From assembly GCA_030525785.1 (NCBI GenBank), contig JAUNEA010000001.1, positions 248,001-312,000 on the forward strand: DNA of 64,000 bases, given 5' to 3'. Within the stretch, counting starts at the first letter, position 1, and every line of letters begins with the position of its first letter. The notes beneath the pieces were generated by a model that saw only the letters and a list, made by a program, of their open reading frames with translations, did no database searches and had not been told where the DNA came from. Below, one piece after another: positions 35,584 through 44,408 of this stretch. The translations under genes and the position numbers were made by a program. Source of the stretch: Cardiobacteriaceae bacterium (GTDB taxonomy: Bacteria; Pseudomonadota; Gammaproteobacteria; Cardiobacteriales; Cardiobacteriaceae).

Positions 35584-35956
35584 GATGTTTTCTCAAAAAA
35601 AACGTGCCGCCCATCTTATCACGGGCGAAGACGGCGAACGGCAAGCAGAGCATTTTTTACGCCAACAGGGGCTATCGATTGTGGTGCGTAATTATCGTAG
35701 CCCCTATGGAGAGATTGATGTGATTGCACAAGATAAGGATTGCTTGGTATTTGTCGAGGTTCGTAAACGCAAAGCCAAAGCGCTTGTTTCAGCAGCACAA
35801 AGCATCACCCCTGCCAAACAGCAAAAAATCCGCCTAACTGCCCAGTATTATTTACAACAACGCCAATCCACTGGGCAAAGCGCTTTGCCCTGCCGATTTG
35901 ATGCCGTATGCATCGATGGAAATAACCTTCAATGGATTCGAGGCGCATTTGTGTAG
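35582..35956 (+). CDS. yraN: UPF0102 (YraN) family protein
   Basis: YraN proteins have an endonuclease-like fold related to Holliday junction resolvases; their function is not settled. The product reads TGEDGERQAEHFLRQQG, then RSPYGEIDVIAQDKDCLVFVE with the family's conserved E-I-D and V-E-V pattern, and ends near CRFDAVCID. I chose ATG at 35582 (next ATG 35585); the frame stays open back to 35468, but that part is antisense to rsmI and unlike the family. The product is 124 residues. It overlaps the rsmI start codon. Confidence 0.85.
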   Translation: MMFSQKKRAAHLITGEDGERQAEHFLRQQGLSIVVRNYRSPYGEIDVIAQDKDCLVFVEVRKRKAKALVSAAQSITPAKQQKIRLTAQYYLQQRQSTGQSALPCRFDAVCIDGNNLQWIRGAFV

Positions 35957-35982
35957 CAGAATGCTGTGTTTCACAAGCCCTC

Positions 35983-35991
35983 TGGTACAAT
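35983..35991 (+). promoter_or_regulatory. Possible extended -10 promoter of ettA
   Basis: TGGTACAAT matches an extended -10 element (TGN plus TACAAT) about 30 bases before the ettA start. No clear -35 box is seen. Confidence 0.4.
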
Positions 35992-36020
35992 AAAACTTTT
36001 CCAAATGTTAAGGAGCCACA

Positions 36021-37682
36021 ATGAGTCAATTTGTATTTACGATGAACGGAGTCAGCAAGGTGGTTGCTGGCGGACGTTATATTTTGAAAGATATTTATCT
36101 GTCTTTTTTCCCAGGTGCAAAAATTGGGATTTTGGGCTTAAACGGTGCGGGTAAATCCACTTTATTAAAAATCATGGCGGGTGTAGATACGGACATTATT
36201 GGTGAAGCCCGTCCGCAACCCAATCTTCACATTGGCTATTTGCCCCAAGAGCCTCAATTAGACCCCAATAAAACGGTGCGTGAAGTCATTGAAGAAGTTA
36301 TGAGCAACATCAAAGACTTACAAGCCGAATTAGATGCCGTCTATGCCGCTTACGCTGACCCCGATGCCGATTTTGATGCTTTGGCGCAAAAACAAGCCGA
36401 ATTGGAGAACAAAATCAACGCCAGTGGCGGACACGAAAGCGAACGCCGTATGGAAATTGCCGCCGATGCCTTACGTTTGCCCCCTTGGGAACAATCCATT
36501 GCTACCCTTTCAGGCGGTGAAAAACGCCGTGTGGCGTTGTGTCGTTTGCTGTTGTCCAATCCTGATATGTTGTTGTTGGACGAGCCAACCAACCATTTAG
36601 ATGCGGAATCCATTGCGTGGTTGGAACGCTATCTCCATGATTTTAAAGGAACCGTTGTGGCCGTTACCCACGACCGCTATTTCTTAGACAATGTGGCAGG
36701 CTGGATTTTAGAACTCGACCGTGGCGAAGGCATTCCCTATGAAGGCAATTACTCTTCATGGTTAGAACAAAAAGAAAAGCGCTTGGCTCAGGAAGAAAAA
36801 CAAGAATCCGCCCACCGCCGTGCTTTAAAACAAGAATTGGAATGGGTGCGCAATAACCCGAAAGGCCGTCACTCGAAAAACAAAGCCCGTTTGGCTCGCT
36901 ATGAAGAATTGGCCAGTAAGGAATTCCAAAAACGTGCCGAAACCCAAGAAATCTATATTCCCACCGCTGACCGTTTGGGCGATAAAGTCATTATTGCCGA
37001 GAATTTAGCCAAAGGCTTTGAACACAAAGCGCTTTATCAGAATTTAAGTTTTAATTTACCTGCTGGGGCGATTTTGGGCATCATTGGACCAAATGGTGCA
37101 GGTAAATCCACCCTATTTAATATTATTACGGGTGCAGATAAACCTGATTCTGGCACTTTGGAAATTGGCGAAACGGTGAAAATTGCTTTTGTGAATCAAT
37201 CCCGTGAAGCACTGGATAATCAAAAAACCGTTTGGGAAGAAGTATCCGATGGTTTGGATAATATTGTGGTGGGCAATTACACCATTCCCAGCCGTGCCTA
37301 TTTGGGGCGTTTCAATTTCAAAGGCGCTGACCAACAAAAACGAGTCGGCGATTTATCGGGCGGTGAGCGCAACCGTTTGCACTTGGCTAAACTTTTGAAA
37401 TCAGGTGGAAATGTTCTGTTGTTAGACGAACCTACCAACGATTTAGACGTGGAAACCCTTCGTGCCTTAGAAGAAGCGATTTTGTCTTTTGCAGGAAGCG
37501 CTTTGATTATTTCGCACGACCGCTGGTTTTTAGACCGTGTCGCTACCCATATTTTGGCGTTTGAAGGTGATTCGGAAACGGTCTTTTTCAACGGCACCTA
37601 TTCCGAATACGAAGCCGACCGCCGTAAGCGTTTAGGTGACGATGCCGACCAGCCTAAACGAATCAAATACAAAAAGATTTAA
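36021..37682 (+). CDS. ettA: Energy-dependent translational throttle protein EttA
   Basis: EttA is an ABC-F ATPase that binds the ribosomal E site and gates early elongation by ATP/ADP level. The 553-residue protein has two ATPase domains: GLNGAGKST near 40 and GPNGAGKST near 356. Signatures LSGGEKRRV and LSGGERNRL and Walker B LLLDEPTNHLD and LLLDEPTNDLD are also present. The linker between domains carries the charged coiled coil, and the C-terminus RRKRLGDDA is typical. AAGGAGCC precedes the ATG. It carries few palindrome copies compared with neighbours. Confidence 0.96.
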   Translation: MSQFVFTMNGVSKVVAGGRYILKDIYLSFFPGAKIGILGLNGAGKSTLLKIMAGVDTDIIGEARPQPNLHIGYLPQEPQLDPNKTVREVIEEVMSNIKDLQAELDAVYAAYADPDADFDALAQKQAELENKINASGGHESERRMEIAADALRLPPWEQSIATLSGGEKRRVALCRLLLSNPDMLLLDEPTNHLDAESIAWLERYLHDFKGTVVAVTHDRYFLDNVAGWILELDRGEGIPYEGNYSSWLEQKEKRLAQEEKQESAHRRALKQELEWVRNNPKGRHSKNKARLARYEELASKEFQKRAETQEIYIPTADRLGDKVIIAENLAKGFEHKALYQNLSFNLPAGAILGIIGPNGAGKSTLFNIITGADKPDSGTLEIGETVKIAFVNQSREALDNQKTVWEEVSDGLDNIVVGNYTIPSRAYLGRFNFKGADQQKRVGDLSGGERNRLHLAKLLKSGGNVLLLDEPTNDLDVETLRALEEAILSFAGSALIISHDRWFLDRVATHILAFEGDSETVFFNGTYSEYEADRRKRLGDDADQPKRIKYKKI

Positions 37683-37702
37683 GACTCCACATCAAATATT
37701 AA

Positions 37703-37737
37703 ACCGAAAAAAGGTGGTTCAATACCACCTTTTCGGT
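37703..37737 (+). terminator. Hairpin terminator of ettA
   Basis: ACCGAAAAAAGGTGGT pairs with ACCACCTTTTCGGT (two extra A bulged) around a 5-base loop. The T-run lies inside the right arm. Confidence 0.7.
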
Positions 37738-37798
37738 CTAGTATCACCCCTATCTTTTCTATAAAATGCCGAAATCTTTTTATTCCCATAAGATTTCT

Positions 37799-38605
37799 AT
37801 GATTCCACCTAAATATTTTTTATCTTTTCTATGGGTCAATCTTTTGAGTATTCAAAGCGCTTTGGCTTTTAATACCGATACTATTGCTCAATGTTATCAA
37901 GCTGCTTATCCTAATTCTGTTCAATACGAAAAACCCAATATTCTTATTGTTAATGGTCAAAGAATAACCATTGAACCTCCCCAACAATCTTTTGAACAAG
38001 CTTTAAATCATGCAACACTCGCCGATCAATTAAGCCAACGTTATGCAAGAGATTTTTTAATACCCAGCAAAAATGAAGATGCGGGAAGATTTCGAAATTT
38101 AGCCTTTTTTCACGCGCTTTATGGTCAAAATGAACACGACATTCGCAAAAACCTGACGCAAATCATTTGGCAACCTTCAGGCAAAAAACTAAGCTTTCAT
38201 CAAGCTAATCATGCCGCTAAAGCTTTAGAAAATGTTGGGAAAGAAATTGCTCAATTTCCTGAATTAGCCAATTATATGAAAAAAAGCTCAGGAACCTTCA
38301 ATTATCGTTTTATTGCTGGCACAAAGCGCTTAAGCACTCATGCTTTTGGCATTGCTATTGATTTTGAATTACCACAAAAATTAGGGCGCTATTGGCGTTG
38401 GGATAAATGCAAAAATCCTCAAGAAGGCGTTTGCCCTTTCCCTAAAGAAACACTGGAAGATAAAAACCTCAACCGTATTGTTGAAATCTTTGAAAAACAC
38501 GGATTTATTTGGGGAGGAAAATGGTACCACTATGATGGAGTTCATTTTGAATATCGACCAGAATTGTTACATAAAGCCTGTCAATCCTTAGGAGAATCTC
38601 TATGA
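37799..38605 (+). CDS. Secreted M15-family D-alanyl-D-alanine carboxypeptidase-like protein
   Basis: The product of 268 residues starts with a signal peptide ending IQSALA, cut before FNTD. The catalytic half reads LSTHAFGIAIDFE, fitting the SxHxxGxAxD zinc motif, and later GGKWYHYDGVHFEYRPEL, which gives the third zinc ligand histidine. That is the VanY/M15 peptidase pattern, so cleavage of peptidoglycan stem peptides in the periplasm is inferred. I chose ATG 37799; an upstream in-frame start at 37766 would place charged residues before the signal peptide. It overlaps the next gene by ATGA. Confidence 0.8.
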   Translation: MIPPKYFLSFLWVNLLSIQSALAFNTDTIAQCYQAAYPNSVQYEKPNILIVNGQRITIEPPQQSFEQALNHATLADQLSQRYARDFLIPSKNEDAGRFRNLAFFHALYGQNEHDIRKNLTQIIWQPSGKKLSFHQANHAAKALENVGKEIAQFPELANYMKKSSGTFNYRFIAGTKRLSTHAFGIAIDFELPQKLGRYWRWDKCKNPQEGVCPFPKETLEDKNLNRIVEIFEKHGFIWGGKWYHYDGVHFEYRPELLHKACQSLGESL

Positions 38606-39102
38606 AAAAACTAACCACTCTGGCTTGTGCGATTTTATTATCACAAAGCGCTTTGGCTCAATTAAAAATTGAAGAGCCTAAACCCAAAGTCAAAAAAGAA
38701 GATAAATACTTATGTTCTTACCTCACTCGTATTTCCGAACAAGATAAACAAAATAGCTCAGGAAAAGCTTTAGATAACAACAATACCAAATCCAATGCAG
38801 CCGCTATTTTACGCCAAGATAGAGCTAATTTCTACGAATACAAATTAGCAGATAGCGAAGATGAAAGCGATTGCGTATTCCATAAAGCCGAGAATAGAAA
38901 ACTCTTTGAACAATATGTCAATAAAGGTAAATTAGATCATAAAACCATTGGCAAAATCATCTATGCCAATCCTATGATTTCTGTTGATGTTTATGAATAT
39001 CATGTTGATATTAAATTGATAGATGAAGAATGTGGTTGCGAAGACTCACAATATATTGAAGAAGACACTATCCATACCGAAGAACCCAAAATCCAACAAT
39101 AA
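38602..39102 (+). CDS. Secreted protein of unknown function
   Basis: I do not recognise this 166-residue protein. It has a clear signal peptide ending SQSALA, cut before QLKIEE, then a lysine-rich stretch. Four to five cysteines follow in the mature part, including a CGCED group near residue 148, which suggests disulfides. The rest is charged and hydrophilic. Its ATG overlaps the stop of the M15 peptidase gene, so the two are translationally coupled and may act together in the periplasm. A role as inhibitor or partner of the peptidase is only a guess. AT-rich codon use is shared by both genes. Confidence 0.75.
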   Translation: MKKLTTLACAILLSQSALAQLKIEEPKPKVKKEDKYLCSYLTRISEQDKQNSSGKALDNNNTKSNAAAILRQDRANFYEYKLADSEDESDCVFHKAENRKLFEQYVNKGKLDHKTIGKIIYANPMISVDVYEYHVDIKLIDEECGCEDSQYIEEDTIHTEEPKIQQ

Positions 39103-39107
39103 TCAAT

Positions 39108-39129
39108 GCCCCGAATTATCGGGGCTTTT
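39108..39129 (+). terminator. Intrinsic terminator of the M15 peptidase pair
   Basis: GCCCCGA (39108-39114) pairs with TCGGGGC (39119-39125) around ATTA and is followed by TTTT. Confidence 0.9.
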
Positions 39130-39136
39130 GCATACT

Positions 39137-39541
39137 TTATTTTTCTAACTGTTTAGCTTGTTCCCAAAATCTACCCCTCTCTTCGAGAGAACTTTCCTTC
39201 ATCGTCTTTCCCAATTTCTGCAATTCAGATTCCATAAATGAAAAGCGCTTTTCAAATTTATGAATCGTTGATAGCAAAGCGCTTTCAGGATTAACGCCTA
39301 ATTTTCTCGCCAAATTAATCAACACAAAAAAACAATCGCCCAATTCCTTTTCCATTTCTCCATGAACCAGCTCTTGATTCTCCGAAGAATCAAAGCGCTT
39401 GGGTAGCCATTCTTTGAGTTCTTCTATCTCCTCTGCAAGTTTATCCAAAATAGGTTCTGCACTATCCCAATCAAAGCCAACTTCTGCAGCGTTTTGCTGA
39501 ATGCTTAAAGCCTTACTCATCAATCCATTTTCTATCATCAT
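39137..39541 (-). CDS. Short MazG-like nucleotide pyrophosphohydrolase
   Basis: The 134-residue product matches only the C-terminal of the two MazG domains: AAEVGFDWDSAEPILDKLAEE, the metal-binding EEIEELKEW and GEMEKELGDCFFVLINLARK (E-x2-E and E-x2-D type), and the KFEKRFSFMESEL tail. E. coli MazG has two such domains in 263 residues. The ATG at 39541 follows TGAGGAAATC. The frame is open to 39700, but there it overlaps carB. Whether this is a natural one-domain enzyme or a remnant is unclear. The carB terminator lies just upstream. Confidence 0.75.
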   Translation of the reverse strand: MMIENGLMSKALSIQQNAAEVGFDWDSAEPILDKLAEEIEELKEWLPKRFDSSENQELVHGEMEKELGDCFFVLINLARKLGVNPESALLSTIHKFEKRFSFMESELQKLGKTMKESSLEERGRFWEQAKQLEK

Positions 39542-39570
39542 GATTTCCTCATCATAAAACATCATGTCAC

Positions 39571-39593
39571 AAAAAACCCCGATTGGCTCGGGG
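39571..39593 (-). terminator. carB terminator
   Basis: On the minus strand CCCCGA pairs with TCGGGG around a 5-base loop and runs into six T. A palindrome copy lies between it and the carB stop. Confidence 0.88.
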
Positions 39594-39620
39594 TCTCGCA
39601 CAAAGCGCTTTGAGACAAAA

Positions 39621-42600
39621 TTACGCAATAATCTGAATAGGTCTAACCACCTCATCTTTCTGATTACGCAATGCCAAAGCCACAGCATAAGCTCCTGCAA
39701 TGGTTGTTTGATAAAACACTTTATGCATTAAAGCTTCACGGCGAATAGAATAACTATCAGAAATCGCTTTTTTACCTGCTGTTGTGTTGATAATCATCGC
39801 AATTTCTTCGTTGATAATGGCATCAACAATATGGGGTCTACCTTGTGCCACCTTATTAATCAAGCCACAATCCAAACCATGCTCCGTTAAATATTCATGG
39901 GTGCCTGTGGTAGCAACCAATGTAAAACCAGCTTCAATCAGCAATTTGCCCACCTCAAGCGCTTTGGGCTTATCGCTATCTTTCACCGAAATAAACACCG
40001 TTCCGCCAGCCTTTGGCAAACGCTCCCCTGCGCCACGCATGGCTTTGTGGAAAGCCTCAGCAAAGGTTTCGCCTAAGCCCATGACCTCGCCTGTGGATTT
40101 CATTTCAGGCCCCAGAATAGGGTCAACATTTGAGAATTTCGCAAAGGGGAAAACGGCTTCTTTCACTGCCACATATTTAGGCAACACATCGCCTGTAATA
40201 CCTTGTTCTGCCAACGTTTGCCCACTCATCACTCGCGCAGCAATTTTTGCTAATGGTCGCCCTGTCGCTTTAGAGACAAAAGGCACGGTGCGTGAAGCTC
40301 GTGGATTGACTTCCAAAACATAAATCTCCGTTCCTTTTACCGCAAACTGAGCATTCATCAAGCCCACCACCTTAAGCGCTTTGGCAAGCGCTTTGGCTTG
40401 GGTTTTGATACTCTCAGCAATCTCATCACTCAAACGATAATGTGGCAAAGAGCAAGCTGAATCCCCAGAATGCACGCCAGCTTCCTCGATATGCTCCATC
40501 AAACCACCAATAATCACCTGTTCGCCATCGCAAATCACATCAATATCCACCTCAATGGCATCATCTAAGAAACGATCCAGCAAAATGGGCGCATCAGGAG
40601 ACACAAAAAGCGCTTCTTTCATGTAGGTTTCCAGCTCATTATCGCTGTAGACAATATCCATCGCTCGTCCACCCAACACATAAGAAGGACGTACCACCAG
40701 CGGATAACCAATCTCTTGCGCCCCTAAAAGCGCTTCTTCGAGGTTAGTAGCCGTGCGGTTTGGTGGTTGCAATAAACCCAACTCATGAATCAATTTTTGG
40801 AAACGCTCGCGATCTTCTGCCTCATCAATGGCATCAGGCGAAGTGCCAATAATTGGTACGCCTGCTTTTTCAAGCGCTTTGGCAAGTTTCAAAGGCGTTT
40901 GACCACCGTATTGCACAATCACGCCATTGGGCTTTTCTAAACGAACCACTTCCAGCACGTCTTCCAGCGTCAAGGGTTCAAAATACAAACGGTCAGCGGT
41001 ATCAAAGTCCGTAGAAACGGTTTCAGGGTTGCAATTGACCATAATCGTTTCAATACCATCTTCCTTGAGTGCCAGTGCCGCATGAACACAGCAATAATCA
41101 AACTCAATCCCTTGCCCAATGCGATTCGGGCCGCCACCCAAAATCATAATTTTCTTTTTAGCTGTTGGCGCTGATTCGCAAAAACTTTCGTAAGTTGAGT
41201 ACAAATAGGCAGTTGTGCTGGCAAATTCTGCTGCACAAGAATCTACACGTTTATAAACAGGGTGAATCGAGGCTTCATAGCGCAAAGCTCGGATTTCCTC
41301 TTCTTTAACCCCACAGCAGCTCGCCAAAAAGGCATCAGAAAAGCCTGCGCGTTTATACGCCAAAAGCGCTTTGCTATCGTGTTTTAACATCGCTAATCCT
41401 TGATGAGACAAGGCTTTTTCCATATCCACCAATTCCGCAAGCTGCGCCAAGAACCAAGGATCAATCGCGCTCAAGCGATAAAGCGCTTCAATACCATAAC
41501 CTCGCCGCAATGCCTCTGCCACATAGAAAATTCGCTCAGGTGTTGGAGTCATCACATGAACATCAATATCCTCAACAGGCTGTGGACGATTTAACCCTGT
41601 ATAACCATTTTCCAAACCACGAAGCGCTTTGTTCAAACTTTCTTTAAACGTGCGCCCAATCGCCATCACTTCACCAACCGAACGCATTTGTGTATTCAGT
41701 TTATTGTTGGTTTGTTTGAATTTAGCGAAATCAAAACGTGGGATTTTGGTCACCACATAATCAATGGCAGGCTCAAATGAGGCAGGGGTTAAGCCACCTG
41801 TGATTTCATTTTTAAGTTCATCTAGGGTATAACCAACAGCCAACCGAGCCGCGACAGAGGCAATCGGGAAACCTGTTGCTTTAGATGCCAACGCAGAAGA
41901 ACGCGAAACGCGCGGATTCATTTCAATCACAATAATGCGCCCATCTTTAGGATTGATGGCAAACTGCACATTCGAACCACCTGTTTCCACGCCAATTTTT
42001 CTCAGAATCGCAATGGACGCATTACGAAGCTCTTGGTATTCCTTATCGGTTAAGGTTTGGGCAGGGGCAACAGTAATGGAATCTCCCGTATGAACGCCCA
42101 TTGGGTCAAAGTTTTCAATGGCGCACACAATGATGGCATTATCATTTTTATCACGCACCACCTCCATCTCAAACTCTTTCCAGCCAAGCAAACTCTCCTC
42201 CAACAAAACCTCATGCGTGGGCGATAATTCCAAACCATGCGCTGTGATTTGTTCAAACTCCGCACGATTGTAAGCAATCCCGCCGCCTGAACCGCCCAGA
42301 GTAAATGAAGGTCGAATGATAACGGGGAAACCGAGTTGGGCTTGTGCTTCACGCGCTTCGTCCATATTGTGTACTGCAAACGATTTCGCACTCTCCAAAC
42401 CAATTTCGGTCATGGCTTGTTTAAATAAATCGCGGTCTTCTGCAGTTTTGATGGCTTGAATGGAGGCACCGATTAATTCAACATTGTATTTTTCCAGCAC
42501 ACCATGCTTTGCCAAATCCAGCGCACAGTTTAAAGCGGTCTGACCACCCATAGTCGGCAAAATTGCATCAGGCTTTTCTTTTTCAATAATTTTCTCAACC

Positions 42601-42818
42601 GTTTGCCATTGAATAGGTTCAATATAAGTAGCATCAGCCATATTGGGGTCGGTCATGATGGTGGCTGGGTTAGAGTTCACCAAAATCACCCGATACCCTT
42701 CCGCACGAAGCGCTTTACACGCCTGCGCACCCGAGTAATCAAACTCACAAGCTTGACCAATAATGATTGGGCCTGCGCCAATAATCAGAATAGAAGATAA
42801 GTCGGTACGTTTTGCCAT
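39621..42818 (-). CDS. carB: Carbamoyl-phosphate synthase, large subunit
   Basis: CarB makes carbamoyl phosphate for arginine and pyrimidines, using ammonia channelled from CarA. The 1065-residue protein has the expected layout of two ATP-grasp halves ([19 protein letters not shown] at the start, [18 protein letters not shown] near residue 560) and a C-terminal allosteric domain. GGSGGGIAY and GGRAMDIVY nucleotide-binding loops are visible. Length is normal. carA, which usually precedes carB, is absent: a small lipoprotein gene lies upstream instead. The gene appears intact. Confidence 0.96.
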   Translation of the reverse strand: MAKRTDLSSILIIGAGPIIIGQACEFDYSGAQACKALRAEGYRVILVNSNPATIMTDPNMADATYIEPIQWQTVEKIIEKEKPDAILPTMGGQTALNCALDLAKHGVLEKYNVELIGASIQAIKTAEDRDLFKQAMTEIGLESAKSFAVHNMDEAREAQAQLGFPVIIRPSFTLGGSGGGIAYNRAEFEQITAHGLELSPTHEVLLEESLLGWKEFEMEVVRDKNDNAIIVCAIENFDPMGVHTGDSITVAPAQTLTDKEYQELRNASIAILRKIGVETGGSNVQFAINPKDGRIIVIEMNPRVSRSSALASKATGFPIASVAARLAVGYTLDELKNEITGGLTPASFEPAIDYVVTKIPRFDFAKFKQTNNKLNTQMRSVGEVMAIGRTFKESLNKALRGLENGYTGLNRPQPVEDIDVHVMTPTPERIFYVAEALRRGYGIEALYRLSAIDPWFLAQLAELVDMEKALSHQGLAMLKHDSKALLAYKRAGFSDAFLASCCGVKEEEIRALRYEASIHPVYKRVDSCAAEFASTTAYLYSTYESFCESAPTAKKKIMILGGGPNRIGQGIEFDYCCVHAALALKEDGIETIMVNCNPETVSTDFDTADRLYFEPLTLEDVLEVVRLEKPNGVIVQYGGQTPLKLAKALEKAGVPIIGTSPDAIDEAEDRERFQKLIHELGLLQPPNRTATNLEEALLGAQEIGYPLVVRPSYVLGGRAMDIVYSDNELETYMKEALFVSPDAPILLDRFLDDAIEVDIDVICDGEQVIIGGLMEHIEEAGVHSGDSACSLPHYRLSDEIAESIKTQAKALAKALKVVGLMNAQFAVKGTEIYVLEVNPRASRTVPFVSKATGRPLAKIAARVMSGQTLAEQGITGDVLPKYVAVKEAVFPFAKFSNVDPILGPEMKSTGEVMGLGETFAEAFHKAMRGAGERLPKAGGTVFISVKDSDKPKALEVGKLLIEAGFTLVATTGTHEYLTEHGLDCGLINKVAQGRPHIVDAIINEEIAMIINTTAGKKAISDSYSIRREALMHKVFYQTTIAGAYAVALALRNQKDEVVRPIQIIA

Positions 42819-42881
42819 AGTTGCCCCTTAAATGTCGTCCTAAATAGGTGAGAAATATCGCTGACCAAGAAAGCGATAAGT

Positions 42882-43295
42882 TTATGTTGGATTTGGTAAA
42901 TAATGAATAGCTGGCACGGTTTGCCCTGAGCTATCACGTGTAAAGACAACCTTGTAATGATGTATTACCCCACATACCTGCAATTGCCAAATCTCTTCTA
43001 CACGCGCAGGTTCTTCTTGCGCCTGCATTACTCGTGTTTGCAAATGTTGCAAATCCTGACAACGGAAATTTAATTTCTCAAAATCCCCAATAGACTCAAT
43101 GGTTTGAGAAAAAAGCTCAGGGTCGCTGTATGCCGCACTTTGCCCTGAGTAAGTTTCTAGCGTACCACCTTCGGTTTGTGCAGAAGGCAATTCTTCCGTT
43201 TGGTAGGTAAAAGCCGTTTGATTGGCGTTGGGCGATTTGGATTGCAAGCAAGCGGTTAACATCAACACCAGCAAGCTGCCTATTATTCGTTGCAT
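42882..43295 (-). CDS. Small lipoprotein of unknown function
   Basis: The 137-residue product begins MQRIIGSLLVLMLTACLQ, a signal with lipobox LTAC, so it is lipid-anchored. Nothing further is recognised. The mature part starts with a serine/threonine/glutamine-rich stretch. The end reads LQVCGVIHHYKVVFTRDS, the best candidate for a small structured domain. I chose ATG 43295, after AAGGAAGGACT; the frame is open to 43349 without a better start. It lies upstream of carB with a 63-base gap and may share its transcript. Confidence 0.65.
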   Translation of the reverse strand: MQRIIGSLLVLMLTACLQSKSPNANQTAFTYQTEELPSAQTEGGTLETYSGQSAAYSDPELFSQTIESIGDFEKLNFRCQDLQHLQTRVMQAQEEPARVEEIWQLQVCGVIHHYKVVFTRDSSGQTVPAIHYLPNPT

Positions 43296-43390
43296 AGTCC
43301 TTCCTTTTGGGTTGTGGTCTTTGGTCAAAAAATCGTTCAATTTTAGCACAGGGCGAAAATTTCTTCTTATCTATACACAAATCTCTTAAA

Positions 43391-43416
43391 GATAACGAAA
43401 TCATGAATTAATGATT
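43391..43416 (+). promoter_or_regulatory. Weak candidate Fur-like operator before the iron uptake genes
   Basis: AATCAT (43399-43404) and ATGATT (43411-43416) are inverted around six bases, preceded by GATAAC. It resembles a Fur box only loosely, about half of the 19 positions. Confidence 0.25.
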
Positions 43417-43553
43417 GCGAAAAATTTTCAAAAGCGTTATTTTTACCGCGCTCAGTCAGGAACCACGTTTGTGTTGACTGGAGAAACAACCAACACAAAG
43501 CGCTTTGAACCATCCACTGGGTTTGTTTTTACCTTCATTTCAAGGAAGCCTCT

Positions 43554-44405
43554 ATGAAAAAATTACTCCTTTCCCTCACCATTGGTCTCTTAAGCCAAAG
43601 CGCTTTTTCAGCGGATTTAAGCAAAGAACTTGATGCTTACCGCGAGTTTGTGGTTGGTCAAATGGATTTACTGGTACGCGACACAGAAGCTTTTGCTGCT
43701 GCTTTAAAAGCAGGTAACACCGAAGAAGCTAAGAAAATTTACCCCTTAGCGCGTATGTATTTTGAACGCTCTGAGCCTGTGGCAGAGAGCTTTGGAGATT
43801 TAGATCCTCGTATTGATGCTCGTCTTGCTGATTTAACGGAAGAAGCCAAAGAAGTGGCTGAAAATGCCAACAAAACGGAAGCCGAACTTGAGGCTGTGGT
43901 GATGGACGAATGGAGCGGTTTCCATAAAATTGAAAAAATTCTTTGGGAGCAAAACACCACAAAAGGAACCGAAGCCATTGCCGAACAGTTGGTTAATGAT
44001 GTTAAAGAATTACGCGCCAAAATCCCAACTGCGGAAGTTTCTGCAGAGTTGATGATTACAGGGGCTGTCGATTTGCTGAATGAAGTTTCAACCACCAAAA
44101 TCACAGGCGAAGAAGATATTTTCTCCAAAACAGACCTCTATGATTTCAAAGCTAATATTGAAGGTGCCGAAAAGATTTTCGAGCTTTTCCGACCTCATGT
44201 TGAAGCCAAAGACAAAGCGCTTGCCGAGAATATCGCCAAACATTTTGCTGATGTTAATGCGTTGTTAGAAAGCCATAATCGCTCAAAAGATGCTTACGAT
44301 TACAAGCCTTATAACGAACTCACCGAAGCCGACATCAAAGCGCTTGCTGAAGCTGTCAACAAGCTGGGCGAACCTCTGGCACAAATGGGCATCATTTTGG
44401 AGTAA
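43554..44405 (+). CDS. EfeO/EfeM-type periplasmic iron uptake protein
   Basis: The 283-residue protein has a signal peptide MKKLLLSLTIGLLSQSAFSA and then only the imelysin-like M75 domain. The HxxE motif (H124 to E127 in GFHKIEKILW) is the proposed metal site. E. coli EfeO also has an N-terminal cupredoxin domain, which is missing here, so this is the shorter EfeM-like form. It leads a plus-strand run with the DyP peroxidase and the FTR1 permease, only a few bases apart, so a ferrous iron uptake operon is well supported. Confidence 0.88.
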   Translation: MKKLLLSLTIGLLSQSAFSADLSKELDAYREFVVGQMDLLVRDTEAFAAALKAGNTEEAKKIYPLARMYFERSEPVAESFGDLDPRIDARLADLTEEAKEVAENANKTEAELEAVVMDEWSGFHKIEKILWEQNTTKGTEAIAEQLVNDVKELRAKIPTAEVSAELMITGAVDLLNEVSTTKITGEEDIFSKTDLYDFKANIEGAEKIFELFRPHVEAKDKALAENIAKHFADVNALLESHNRSKDAYDYKPYNELTEADIKALAEAVNKLGEPLAQMGIILE

Positions 44406-44408
44406 ATC

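Noticed and set aside
39784-40323. 179-codon open frame antisense to carB
   Set aside because: Shadow of the conserved carB gene, with no start signal.
43391-43416. Fur box as a firm call before the Efe genes
   Set aside because: Only about half of the consensus positions match; kept as a weak candidate only.
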